From Acetobacteraceae bacterium UBA6159 (GTDB lineage Bacteria > Pseudomonadota > Alphaproteobacteria > Acetobacterales > Acetobacteraceae), in the NCBI GenBank assembly GCA_002422345.1, contig DIUL01000055.1, positions 1-61,297 on the forward strand: 61,297 bases of DNA, written 5' to 3'. The position numbers were made by a program, and so were the translations under genes. The notes beneath the pieces are model-generated. The model was not told the DNA's origin. It saw nothing but the letters and a program-made list of their open reading frames with translations, and did no database searches. Every line of letters begins with the position of its first letter. Within the stretch, counting starts at the first letter, position 1. Below, in pieces: positions 1 to 8,363 of this stretch.

Positions 1-1
1 T

Positions 2-658
2 GCGGTCGTCGCACCGGTTACGATCATTCGCCTCCAGGCGTTTGGAGAACAGCTGAAAAGTGTGGAGGACTTGTCATTTTCGCTGCTCGACGGGTTGCAG
101 GAAATTGCTGCGCAGTGGGTGGAGGCGACCGGAACGCTTCGCCATCTACCGGCCGATGAACTGACTGCGCTGGATAAGCGAAAGCTAGAGCACGTCCAGA
201 CGGTAATTATCCGTCAGCTCAGTCGGTACGGATTTCTATCGTTTAGACCTGATGAAATATCCCTTTCGAGTGACAACTTTAGGCCATTAGTTGTAAAATC
301 CGAAGATGGTCAAGTGGTCGAAAAGGAAATAAATTTCGAGATATCAGCTAGTGATGCGATCAGACTCAAGTGGGCGTATTATCTTGCCAGCCTCGAACTG
401 ACCCATAATTTCAAGGTTAATCACCCTGGGGTAGTGGTGTTCGACGAGCCCGGGCAACAGGAAATTGATTCAAGTAGCTTATTCGAGTTTCTACGGTCGG
501 CTGATGAATGTTCGGCTCGTGGACAACAAGTGATCATATCGACTTCAGAGTCTCTGAGCAAAGTAACTTCTGAAATGGGCACGCGCTCAAATATTGTTAG
601 CTTTCGAGGATTTATATTGCAACCCTTGGAGCCAGGGCCGCCATCTACACCAGCTTGA
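2..658 (+). CDS. C-terminal part of an AAA/SMC-like ATPase (5' truncated by the window edge)
   Basis: The reading frame is open from the first bases of the window, so the true start lies upstream and the GTG at 62 need not be the start. The visible part carries an ABC/SMC-type signature-like stretch (SASDAIRLKWAYYL) followed about 30 residues later by a hydrophobic strand ending in DEPG, a Walker B motif, and then a STSES-type switch region. This order (signature, Walker B, C-terminal strand) is that of the C-terminal half of SMC/RecN-like AAA ATPases. Base composition is much less GC-rich than everything after about 760, suggesting horizontal origin. The specific function, such as DNA repair or phage defence, cannot be told without the N-terminus. 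Confidence 0.6.
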   Translation, partial: AVVAPVTIIRLQAFGEQLKSVEDLSFSLLDGLQEIAAQWVEATGTLRHLPADELTALDKRKLEHVQTVIIRQLSRYGFLSFRPDEISLSSDNFRPLVVKSEDGQVVEKEINFEISASDAIRLKWAYYLASLELTHNFKVNHPGVVVFDEPGQQEIDSSSLFEFLRSADECSARGQQVIISTSESLSKVTSEMGTRSNIVSFRGFILQPLEPGPPSTPA

Positions 659-761
659 AGGTTGGATTCGTACGGCGGTCATCCTATCGAGGTTGATTGG
701 GACGAGACGACCAACATATGGCGCATGTTCTGAGTGAGTGACTGTGAAATGAGAGGACCCC

Positions 762-1532
762 ATGCGCCTAAACTCCAAAGTAGCCCTCCTAACCGGCGCC
801 GCCGCCGCCCTCAAATCCGAAGTCATGGGCTTCGGCGGCGCCGCCGCGCACCTGTTCGTCCGAGAGGGCGCCAAGGTCATCCTCACCGACATCCGCGACG
901 ACCTCGGCGAACGCTCGGCCGCCGCCCTCCGCGCGGATGGCCATGACGCGCGCTACATGCACCTCGACGTCACATCCGAGCAGAACTGGGCCGACGTCGT
1001 CGCAGCGGTCATGGCGGCGCACGGCCGACTCGACATCCTGTTCAACAACGCCGGCGTCGCCCTGCCCGGCAAGGTCGAGAATATCACCGTCGAAACCTGG
1101 GACCGGGAACTCGGCGTCCACGCCAAGGGCGTCTTCCTCGGCACCCGCGCCGCCATCCCGGCCATGCGCAAAGGCGGCGGCGGGTCGATCATCAACACGT
1201 CGTCGGTCATGGGGATCGTCGGCAGCCCCACCTCCCCCGCCTACTCCGCCGCCAAGGGTGCGATCACGCTGTTCACCAAGTCCGCGGCGCTGCAATACGC
1301 GAAGGAGAATATCCGCATCAACTCGGTCCACCCCGGCTACGCCGACACGCCGCTGACCGTCGGCCGCTTCAACGATCCCGCCATCCGCGAGCAACTCCTC
1401 AAACGCACCCCCATGGGCCGGCTCGGCACCGCGATGGACATCGCGAACGGCGTGCTGTTCCTGGCGTCCGATGAGTCGTCGTGGGTCACCGGCTCGGAAC
1501 TGGTGATCGATGGCGGCATGACGGCGCAATAG
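762..1532 (+). CDS. SDR family NAD(P)-dependent oxidoreductase
   Basis: A 256-residue classical short-chain dehydrogenase/reductase. The catalytic set is complete: NNAG at 95-98, Ser148, Tyr161 and Lys165 (YSAAK), and the C-terminal VTGSELVIDGG found in most family members. The cofactor loop is unusual: after TGAA at 11-14 the common SGIG is replaced by a longer segment ending in GFGG (23-26), so the loop carries an insertion of roughly seven residues. The start is supported by AGAGGA about 5 bases upstream of the ATG. The gene stands alone on the plus strand between the AT-rich edge and the OsmC gene. The substrate cannot be assigned from sequence. Confidence 0.88.
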   Translation: MRLNSKVALLTGAAAALKSEVMGFGGAAAHLFVREGAKVILTDIRDDLGERSAAALRADGHDARYMHLDVTSEQNWADVVAAVMAAHGRLDILFNNAGVALPGKVENITVETWDRELGVHAKGVFLGTRAAIPAMRKGGGGSIINTSSVMGIVGSPTSPAYSAAKGAITLFTKSAALQYAKENIRINSVHPGYADTPLTVGRFNDPAIREQLLKRTPMGRLGTAMDIANGVLFLASDESSWVTGSELVIDGGMTAQ

Positions 1533-1639
1533 GCGGCGCGGACCGGGCGGGGCGCATCGGACGGCATTGACGAATCTCAACGAGCCAGCCCCAAGGGGGG
1601 TGTATCAAGGGGACCCTGCCGCACGGAAAGGAGCCGTCG

Positions 1640-2122
1640 ATGCCAAGCGCCCCCAACACACAAGCCGCGAACCCGCTCTCGGTTGAACCAGGCACGATCC
1701 TGGTCGCCGAGGCGGAGAAGGATGGGTTCACCACGTTCCTGTTCGATGGCCGTCACGGCCTGTTCGCCGACGAGCCGGTGCATCTGGGCGGCCGCGATAC
1801 CGGGCCGTCGCCCTATGACCTTCTGCTCATGAGCCTTGGCTCCTGCACCGCGATGACGCTGCGTCTCTACGCAAGCCGCAAGTCGTGGCCGCTGGAACGC
1901 GTGCTGGTGCGCCTGCGCCATCGGAAAATCCACGCCGCCGACTGCGAGACCTGCGAGACCGAAAAAGGCTTCGTCGACAGCATCGAGCGGCGGATCGAAC
2001 TGCTCGGCCCGTTGAGCGAGGAGCAACGCGCCCGCTTGCTCGAAATCGCGGACATGTGCCCGATCCACCGGACCCTTCTGTCGGAGGTTTCAATCGATAC
2101 CGCCCTGACGGCGGTGCCCTGA
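1640..2122 (+). CDS. OsmC family protein
   Basis: A 160-residue OsmC/Ohr-fold protein. Family members reduce organic hydroperoxides or act as thiol-dependent detoxification proteins in the cytoplasm. The two conserved cysteines are visible at 69 (SLGSCTAMT) and 140 (ADMCPIH), spaced as in OsmC-type peroxidases. An extra DCETC pair sits at 102-105, as in the YhfA-like branch. A strong ribosome binding site (AAAGGAG) precedes the ATG. It converges on the 3' end of the cheB operon, with only 17 bases between the stop codons. Whether this member is a true peroxidase or a YhfA-like protein is unclear. Confidence 0.88.
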   Translation: MPSAPNTQAANPLSVEPGTILVAEAEKDGFTTFLFDGRHGLFADEPVHLGGRDTGPSPYDLLLMSLGSCTAMTLRLYASRKSWPLERVLVRLRHRKIHAADCETCETEKGFVDSIERRIELLGPLSEEQRARLLEIADMCPIHRTLLSEVSIDTALTAVP

Positions 2123-2139
2123 TCGGCGTTGCGCGGCAC

Positions 2140-3201
2140 TCAATGCGCGGCGGCAACCCCCGCCGCGGTGCAACGCCGGACGGACACGATCTCCTCCGCC
2201 AGACGATCCAGCGGGCGTTCCGTTTCCACGGCCCCCGCCAGCATGGCTGCCCGCGGCATGCCGTAGATGAGGCAGCTCGCCTCGCTCTGACCGAAGGTGC
2301 TCGCGCCGGCCTTACGCATGGCGAGCAGGCCGTCGGCGCCGTCCCGGCCCATGCCCGTCATGATGATGCCAATCGCATTGCGCCCCGCCGCGACGGCGAC
2401 CGAATTGAACAGGACGTCGACGGAAGGCCGATGGCCCGAAACCGCCGGCCCCTCATGCAGTCGACAGACGTAGTGCGCGCCACTCCGCACGAGTTCGAGA
2501 TGCCGAGCGCCCGGAGCGATATAGACGTGACCTGGCAACACGCGCCGCCCGTCGGTTGCCTCCATCACGCTGACCGCGCATTGGGCGTCCAGCCGGCGGG
2601 CGAACGACGACGTGAAGCCAGCGGGCATATGTTGCGCAACCAGAACCGCGGGCGCGCCGGCCGGCAGTCGCCCGATCACACTCTGCAGCGCTTCCACCCC
2701 ACCGGTCGATGCGCCGATCGCGACGGTTCTGCCGGCGGTTGAAAGACTGGGATCGGCGACCAGGGGCCTTTCACTGACGCGCGCCCTCGCGCTGGCCCGC
2801 GGTCTCGCCATGGCGGCCGCCTTCACCTTGCCGATCAGTTCGGCCGAGAGTTCAGCCATCCCCGTGCGGAGGTCGATCAACGGCTTTCCGACCGAGTCGA
2901 TGGCGCCCAGTTCAAGCGCGCGCACCGCGGCATCCGCGCCCTTCCGGGTGAGGGTCGAGACCACCACGACCGGCATCGGTCGCAGAGCCATCAGTTTCTC
3001 CAGGAAACTCAGTCCGTCCATGACCGGCATCTCGATATCGAGGGTCAGGACATCAGGTGAAAGCGCCTTGATCCGCTCCCGCGCGACCAGAGGATCAGGG
3101 GCGGTGCCCACCACCTCGATCGCGGGATCGGCTGACAGGATCTCGGTCAACATCTGACGCATCAGCGCGCTGTCGTCGACAATCAATACACGTATCGCCA
3201 C
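2140..3201 (-). CDS. cheB: Chemotaxis response regulator protein-glutamate methylesterase CheB
   Basis: CheB removes methyl groups from receptor glutamates (and deamidates glutamines) when phosphorylated by CheA. An N-terminal receiver domain has Asp9/Asp10 and the phospho-acceptor Asp55 (LDIEMP). The C-terminal esterase domain shows the catalytic triad Ser165 (GASTGG), His191 (QHMPAGFT) and Asp287 (MTGMGRDG), matching the spacing of enterobacterial CheB. The start is taken as the GTG at 3201, preceded by GGGAGA, which gives 353 residues beginning directly at the receiver domain. The longer frame upstream would overlap cheD with Arg-rich sequence of no recognisable fold. It is the last gene of the che operon, 19 bp after cheD. 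Confidence 0.95.
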   Translation of the reverse strand: MAIRVLIVDDSALMRQMLTEILSADPAIEVVGTAPDPLVARERIKALSPDVLTLDIEMPVMDGLSFLEKLMALRPMPVVVVSTLTRKGADAAVRALELGAIDSVGKPLIDLRTGMAELSAELIGKVKAAAMARPRASARARVSERPLVADPSLSTAGRTVAIGASTGGVEALQSVIGRLPAGAPAVLVAQHMPAGFTSSFARRLDAQCAVSVMEATDGRRVLPGHVYIAPGARHLELVRSGAHYVCRLHEGPAVSGHRPSVDVLFNSVAVAAGRNAIGIIMTGMGRDGADGLLAMRKAGASTFGQSEASCLIYGMPRAAMLAGAVETERPLDRLAEEIVSVRRCTAAGVAAAH

Positions 3202-3220
3202 AGAATTCTCCCGTGAAGCG

Positions 3221-3808
3221 CTAGAACAATTCGACACTGCCGGACGCCGGCATTCGCGACGGCGTGACCGGTGCTTGGACCTCGGCCGGTGTCGCATGCG
3301 GCGGCAGTTCAACCATGAACGCCCGCCCGCTCACCGGCATGTACGCAAGCCGTCGCGCCCGGCTTCCCCGCAATTCAGTTGCCAATGGAACGAGTCCCTC
3401 GGTCCTCAGATAGTCCTCGACGTAGTTGGCGTTTCGTTCCCCGATCTCGCTGCTATCGGGGCCGATGCGGGCGCCACCAAAGACCTTGACCTCCAGCCGC
3501 TCCCGTCGGCCGCCCTGGCGGAGGATGCCGTTTATGAGCTGCTCCATCGCGAAATTGCCGTAGCGCAGGCTGAAGGCCGCGCGCCCCCACCGGCCATCGG
3601 GACTTTCCGGCAACATGAAGTGGTTCATCCCCCCCACGCCCGCCACCGGGTCCCTGATGCAGGCCGAGACGCAGGAGCCGAGAACCGTGAGCAACAAGGT
3701 GTCGGGCGCATCGCTGATGACGTGATCGCCCGGCGCGAGCTTGACGACGTTTCGGCCATGGCGTGGATCATTCAGGCTCCGCCCGGCCGCACGTCGTATC
3801 TCCGTCAT
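3221..3808 (-). CDS. cheD: Chemoreceptor glutamine deamidase CheD
   Basis: CheD hydrolyses receptor glutamines to glutamates, creating methylation sites. The 195-residue protein shows the family's active-site cysteine in LGSCVSAC (Cys46) and the catalytic histidine in GGMNHFMLP (His63). The 30-residue proline-rich tail after the fold (ending SVELF) is longer than in compact CheD proteins and is probably disordered. Its ATG overlaps the cheR stop by four bases (ATGA), indicating translational coupling. Adjacent CheR and CheB supply the methylation and demethylation reactions acting on the same receptor residues. Confidence 0.93.
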   Translation of the reverse strand: MTEIRRAAGRSLNDPRHGRNVVKLAPGDHVISDAPDTLLLTVLGSCVSACIRDPVAGVGGMNHFMLPESPDGRWGRAAFSLRYGNFAMEQLINGILRQGGRRERLEVKVFGGARIGPDSSEIGERNANYVEDYLRTEGLVPLATELRGSRARRLAYMPVSGRAFMVELPPHATPAEVQAPVTPSRMPASGSVELF

Positions 3809-4644
3809 CGCACGCGCCTGTGAATGGTCCGGCCGATATGATCAAAACGGTCAGTGATATTGTGGAGAGTCTCCGAATGGCCAACAAAGAGATGACCATT
3901 CGGCACCAGCAGCTCCGCGAACCGGTCGAACAGAGTTCGTTGCGTGGCCTTGTCGAAATAGATCACCACGTTGCGGCAGAATATGACGTCGAATTGTCCC
4001 TTCATCGGCCAGGGGCCGAGAAGGTTAAGACTGCGAAAGGAGATCAGGGACTTCAGCTCCGGTCCCATCTCGACCGGTTCGGAGTCAATCCGCTTGACAT
4101 GGGCGCGTCGCACCTCCGCTGGGATCGCCGCGGTACGCTCCATCGGGTATCGTCCGGCCGCCCCCAGCGCGACCATGTCGGTGTCGATATCCGTCGCCAG
4201 GATGCGGGCATCCCAACGATCGATATCGGGCATGGCGCCACGCAGTGTCATGGCAAGCGTATAGGGTTCCTCGCCAGACGAGCAGCCAGCCGACCAGACG
4301 CGCAGGCGACGATTGGTCCGCGGCAGGTTCGGCAGCAGCTCGTTGCCGAGGAAATCGAAGTGATGACGCTCCCGGAAGAACCCCGTCAGGTTCGTCGTGA
4401 TCGCATTGATCATCCGAACCCGCTCGGCATCGCCATCCGGCCCCTCGACGATCGCGCGATAGGCCGCGAAACTGTCGAGGTTGAGCGCCCGAAGGCGCCG
4501 CCGGAGCCGGCTGTAAACAAGTTCACGCTTTCCGGCGGTCAGCACGATGCCGGAGGACTTTCGAACCATGGCGACGATCGCCTGAAAGTCCTCGGCTGTC
4601 AGTGGTGCTTCGGCGAAAGGTGCCTCCAGGGTCTCCGTGCTCAT
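3805..4644 (-). CDS. cheR: Chemotaxis protein methyltransferase CheR
   Basis: An S-adenosylmethionine-dependent receptor glutamate methyltransferase of 279 residues. An N-terminal all-alpha domain (about 15-85) carries the basic helix YSRLRRRLRAL that docks on receptors. Then come the conserved TNLTGFFRE, the SAM-binding loop SAGCSSGEEPYTLAM (from 118) and the post-motif FCRNVVIYF. The gene sits 8 bp after the large MCP and overlaps cheD by four bases. The upstream MCP ends in a WKEF sequence of the type that tethers CheR, so receptor and enzyme are probably matched. Confidence 0.95.
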   Translation of the reverse strand: MSTETLEAPFAEAPLTAEDFQAIVAMVRKSSGIVLTAGKRELVYSRLRRRLRALNLDSFAAYRAIVEGPDGDAERVRMINAITTNLTGFFRERHHFDFLGNELLPNLPRTNRRLRVWSAGCSSGEEPYTLAMTLRGAMPDIDRWDARILATDIDTDMVALGAAGRYPMERTAAIPAEVRRAHVKRIDSEPVEMGPELKSLISFRSLNLLGPWPMKGQFDVIFCRNVVIYFDKATQRTLFDRFAELLVPNGHLFVGHSETLHNITDRFDHIGRTIHRRVR

Positions 4645-4652
4645 GGGATTGC

Positions 4653-7600
4653 TCAGAACTCCTTCCAGTCGTCATCGTCGCTCGCGGAAGCCGCCACTGC
4701 CTTCCGCCCTTGCGTGGCCCGAGACGCTGTCGCGGCGGGCTTCCGCGCCTGTGGGCGAGGAGCAGGGCCACGCGTGGTCGTCGCGGCCGCAGGGGCAACG
4801 GCATGACCCTGTGCCAGAACGAAACCACCCACCATGTGCAGCAACCCTTCGGTCTGCTCCTCCATCGACTTGGCGGCGGCGGCGGCCTCCTCAACCAGCG
4901 CGGCGTTCTGCTGCGTGATCTTGTCCATCTGCGAGACGGCGGTGTTGACCTGATCCAGACCGCCGGACTGCTCCTGCGAGGCAGCCGAAATCTCGGCCAT
5001 GATGTCGGTCACACGTTTCACCGACATGACGATCTCGTCCATCGTCTGCCCGGCCGAGGCTACGAGCTTCGAGCCATCGTCGACCTTCTCGACCGAGTCG
5101 GAGATCAACGCCTTGATCTCTTTCGCGGCGTTCGCGCTGCGCTGCGCCAGGCTGCGGACCTCGGCGGCGACGACCGCGAATCCGCGGCCCTGATCGCCGG
5201 CCCGTGCCGCCTCAACCGCCGCATTCAGCGCCAGAATGTTGGTCTGGAAGGCGATCTCGTCGATCACGCCGATGATGTCGCTGATCTTTCGGCTGGACTG
5301 GGTGATGCCGTTCATGGTGCGAACGACTTCATTCACAACCATGCCGCCGCGCGTGGCGATGTCGCTGGCAGAGCCTGCAAGCTTGTTCGCCTGCTGGGCG
5401 TTGTCGGCGTTCTGACGCACGGTGCTGGTCAGTTCCTCAAGGCTCGCCGAAGTCTCCTCCAGGGAGGCAGCCTGCTCCTCCGTGCGCTGGGAGAGGTCCG
5501 TGTTGCCCATCGCGATCTCACGTGCCGCGACCGAAATGGTGCCGCAGCTTTCGGATATCGTCGCCAACACGCCCGACATGGTGTCGAGCATTCCGTTCAA
5601 CCCGCTGCAGAGTTCACCGATCTCACCGGTCTTGCCGGTCATGTCGATGCGCTTGCTCAGGTCGTTGGTCTGCGCGGCCGAAACGATCACCTGAGTCTCG
5701 GCCACGGCGCGCTTCAGCGCCTCCGACATCGCGTGCTGCTGCTCCAGCGTATCCACGATGCTGTTCACGCCGCCGCACAGGCGACCGATGGCCCCGGTCT
5801 TGCCCTCCAGCGGAATGCGCCGGGTGAACTCGTTGCGCTGCGCCTCGGCTACCATCGCTTCGGTCTGCGCGACCGCTTCTTCCTGCGCCCGTGCCGCGAG
5901 CACCTGCTCGGTGATGTCGGTGGCGTACTTTACAACCTTGAAGGGCTTGCCGTCCGGATCGAGGATCGGATTGTACGATGCCTGAATCCAGACCTCCCTG
6001 CCGTCCTTGGTGATGCGCTTGTAGCGACCGGCGTCAAACTCACCGCGGCCCAGCTTCTCCCAGAAAGAGCGGTACTCGAAGGTGTCGCGATGGCCCGGCT
6101 CGACGAACAGGGAATGGTGCTGGCCAGCGACTTCCTCCAGCCGATAGCCGATGACCGCGAGGAAGTTCGGGTTCGCATCGAGCACACGGCCGGTGAGATC
6201 GAAGGAGATGACCGCCTGCGACTTGCCGATCGCCGAAATCTGTCCCTCGTGGTCGGCGCTGATGTTCTTCTGGTTGGTGATGTCCGTTGCGTATTTCACC
6301 ACCTTGAACGGCTTGCCGTCCTGGTCGAGGATCGGGTTGTAGGAGGCCTGGATCCAGACTTCCTTGCCACCTTTGCCTATGCGCTTGTATTCGCCAGCGT
6401 CATACTCCCCGCGGCCCAGCTTGTCCCAGAAGGCACGATATGCGGCGGTCTCGCGGTACGCCGGGGCCACGAACATCGAGTGATGCTGCCCCTTGACCTC
6501 TTCCAATCTGTATCCAAGCAGAGCCAGCAGATTCTCGTTGGCATCCAGAATGCGGCCTGCCAGATCGAACGAGATCACGGCTTGTGCTTTGCCGATCGCG
6601 GCGATCTGCCCCTGGAAATCGGCGTTCCGGTTCGTCTGCTCCGTGATGTCGGTCGCATACTTGACCACGCGGAAGGGACGGCCATTCTGGTCGAGGACTG
6701 GGTTGTACGACGCCTGAATCCAGACCGTGCGACCGCCCTTGCCGATACGCTTGTAAGCGCCGGCGTCATACTCACCGCGTCCCAGCTTCTCCCAGAATGC
6801 CTTGTAGTCCGCGCTGGCACGGTACGCCGGATCGACGAAGATCGAGTGGTGCTGGCCGCGGATTTCCTCGATCGTGTAGCCGAGTGTCGTGAGGAAGTTC
6901 GCGTTGGCGCTGAGGATGCGACCATCGAGGCTGAACTCGATCACCGCCTGGGAGCGGTCCATGGCGGCAAGCTGACCCTGCTGGATGCGAAGGTCCGATA
7001 CATCCATCCATTCCAGGATGTTGCCATCATAGGCCCCGCTTGCGTCATGGCTGGCGCTGACGCTCAGGGCAAACTTCAGGTCGCCCACCGAGATGTCGGT
7101 GCGGAACGGCAACTGTGACTCATCCGCCAGCATCCGGCGCTGGTGCTTCGGATCACGATGGAACACGTCGATGTTCGTGCCGACAATCTTGTCGGCTTCG
7201 AAGCCCGGCCAAATCGTACGGAATGACTCCTGATTGCGACGCAGAAGCTCCTGCGTTGCGCGATTGACGCCTGTGACGACAAAGTCCCTGTCGACTGTCA
7301 TGACAGCGACCGACACGCTATCAAGCGCCTCGCGTGCAAGGCGGCCGACGGTAACTTGCCGGTTGGCGTTGGTTGCATCCTCTGCCAGGACGATGGCGCG
7401 GGCCGGAACGTCGCCATCGGCCGGAACGGGCACCGCCCGCAGCCGCAGAACAACCTCGCTTCCATCCCTGCTGGCATGACGCAAATGGGTCGATACGGCC
7501 TCAGCCCGCGCGATATCCGAAACGAAAGCGCGTGCGGCGGCGCTGTCGCGTTCCGATGCCGCCAGCAGGGCACTGTAGGACTTGCCCGCCAACTGGGCCG

Positions 7601-7799
7601 GCGCCATGCCGAGCAGATCGGCGAAGTGGGGTGTCGCGCTGATGATGGAGCCATCGGCCGACACCTCGATCAGTGCCTGGTGTTGCTCCAGCGCGGCGAG
7701 CGCCGCCTGCTGCCTGCGAACAGCCGCACGGCGGTCGCGTTCGGCCCGGCGGTCGGTGAAGCCCGGGATCCAGGCCTCTGCGGTACGGTTCATGAACAT
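4653..7799 (-). CDS. Cytosolic methyl-accepting chemotaxis protein with five PAS-like domains
   Basis: A 1048-residue receptor without a transmembrane helix, so it probably senses an intracellular signal such as redox state or a bound cofactor. Two divergent N-terminal PAS-like domains (about 35-145 and 155-270) are followed by three near-identical tandem PAS+PAC units of 122 residues each (275-396, 397-518, 519-640). Two HAMP-like segments follow, each with a GKTGxIGxLC core (about 640-770). The signalling hairpin has its tip around EIAFQTNILALNAAVEAARAG. The Ala/Pro-rich tail ends DDDDWKEF, matching the xWxxF form of a CheR/CheB-binding pentapeptide. It lies between cheW and cheR in the operon. 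The ligand or cofactor of the PAS domains is unknown. Confidence 0.94.
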   Translation of the reverse strand: MFMNRTAEAWIPGFTDRRAERDRRAAVRRQQAALAALEQHQALIEVSADGSIISATPHFADLLGMAPAQLAGKSYSALLAASERDSAAARAFVSDIARAEAVSTHLRHASRDGSEVVLRLRAVPVPADGDVPARAIVLAEDATNANRQVTVGRLAREALDSVSVAVMTVDRDFVVTGVNRATQELLRRNQESFRTIWPGFEADKIVGTNIDVFHRDPKHQRRMLADESQLPFRTDISVGDLKFALSVSASHDASGAYDGNILEWMDVSDLRIQQGQLAAMDRSQAVIEFSLDGRILSANANFLTTLGYTIEEIRGQHHSIFVDPAYRASADYKAFWEKLGRGEYDAGAYKRIGKGGRTVWIQASYNPVLDQNGRPFRVVKYATDITEQTNRNADFQGQIAAIGKAQAVISFDLAGRILDANENLLALLGYRLEEVKGQHHSMFVAPAYRETAAYRAFWDKLGRGEYDAGEYKRIGKGGKEVWIQASYNPILDQDGKPFKVVKYATDITNQKNISADHEGQISAIGKSQAVISFDLTGRVLDANPNFLAVIGYRLEEVAGQHHSLFVEPGHRDTFEYRSFWEKLGRGEFDAGRYKRITKDGREVWIQASYNPILDPDGKPFKVVKYATDITEQVLAARAQEEAVAQTEAMVAEAQRNEFTRRIPLEGKTGAIGRLCGGVNSIVDTLEQQHAMSEALKRAVAETQVIVSAAQTNDLSKRIDMTGKTGEIGELCSGLNGMLDTMSGVLATISESCGTISVAAREIAMGNTDLSQRTEEQAASLEETSASLEELTSTVRQNADNAQQANKLAGSASDIATRGGMVVNEVVRTMNGITQSSRKISDIIGVIDEIAFQTNILALNAAVEAARAGDQGRGFAVVAAEVRSLAQRSANAAKEIKALISDSVEKVDDGSKLVASAGQTMDEIVMSVKRVTDIMAEISAASQEQSGGLDQVNTAVSQMDKITQQNAALVEEAAAAAKSMEEQTEGLLHMVGGFVLAQGHAVAPAAATTTRGPAPRPQARKPAATASRATQGRKAVAASASDDDDWKEF
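5880..6977 (-). repeat. Three tandem in-frame copies of a 366-bp PAS-PAC module
   Basis: Coding copies at 6977-6612, 6611-6246 and 6245-5880, each starting GQ(L/I)xAI and ending KYATDIT(E/N)Q plus a short linker. The protein copies are very similar throughout, with the shared blocks GQHHS, FWxKLGRGE(Y/F)DAG and VWIQASYNP invariant. The copies look like a recent internal duplication. Such DNA can expand or contract by recombination. Confidence 0.85.
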
Positions 7800-7820
7800 G
7801 GTCAGGCCTTTGTCGTGAAA

Positions 7821-8345
7821 TCAGGAGTTGGACGCTGCCAGAATGGCGGCGTCGGAGGAGAAGCAGAGCAGTTGGTCGAGTGAGACCAGGGCAACCATCC
7901 CGCGCTCGAGCGGAACCAGACCGGAGATCAGGCTCTCCGGCACATCCATGCTGACATCCGGCACGGGACGGATATCGCCAGGTGAGATCGCGATGATGTC
8001 AGACACCGCGTCCACCAGAAGCCCCGCGGTACGTGTTCCTGTCTGGATGATCACGACGACGTGCATCGGTGTCGGCGTTGTCTCTCCCTGACCAAAGCGG
8101 GCACGTAGGTCCAGTATCGGAACGATGATGCCGCGCAGGTTGATCACGCCGCGCACCCATGGCGGCGCGTGCGGGATGGCCGTGGTGACTGTCCATCCCT
8201 TGATTTCCCGCACCGCCATGATGTCGATGCCGTACTCTGCGTCACCCAGCGTGCAGGTGATGAGTTGCCGTGCGGGCTCGGTGGTCTGTACCGCGTTCGT
8301 GCCGAACGCGGACGCAGTGGTCTGCGTCGCTTGCGCGAGTTCCAT
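7821..8345 (-). CDS. cheW: Chemotaxis coupling protein CheW
   Basis: A 174-residue CheW-domain protein that links receptors to the CheA kinase. After about 25 variable residues the beta-barrel domain begins (QLITCTLGDAEYGIDI) and contains the usual GVINLRGIIVPILDLR block followed by AGLLVDAVSDII. There are no extra domains. It lies 18 bp downstream of cheA and 21 bp upstream of the large MCP within the operon, so the array core (CheA, CheW, receptor) is encoded consecutively. Confidence 0.95.
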   Translation of the reverse strand: MELAQATQTTASAFGTNAVQTTEPARQLITCTLGDAEYGIDIMAVREIKGWTVTTAIPHAPPWVRGVINLRGIIVPILDLRARFGQGETTPTPMHVVVIIQTGTRTAGLLVDAVSDIIAISPGDIRPVPDVSMDVPESLISGLVPLERGMVALVSLDQLLCFSSDAAILAASNS

Positions 8346-8363
8346 ATCGGTGATCCTTCAATC

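Noticed and set aside
3202..3312. An N-terminal extension of CheB
   Set aside because: The additional 37 residues are Arg-rich, overlap cheD and precede the exact start of the receiver domain; the GTG at 3201 has a ribosome binding site.
4602..7118. An 838-codon open frame on the plus strand opposite the large MCP gene
   Set aside because: It is the antisense of a well-supported receptor gene. GC-rich third positions keep antisense frames open, and its sequence mirrors the PAS repeats without any recognisable domain.
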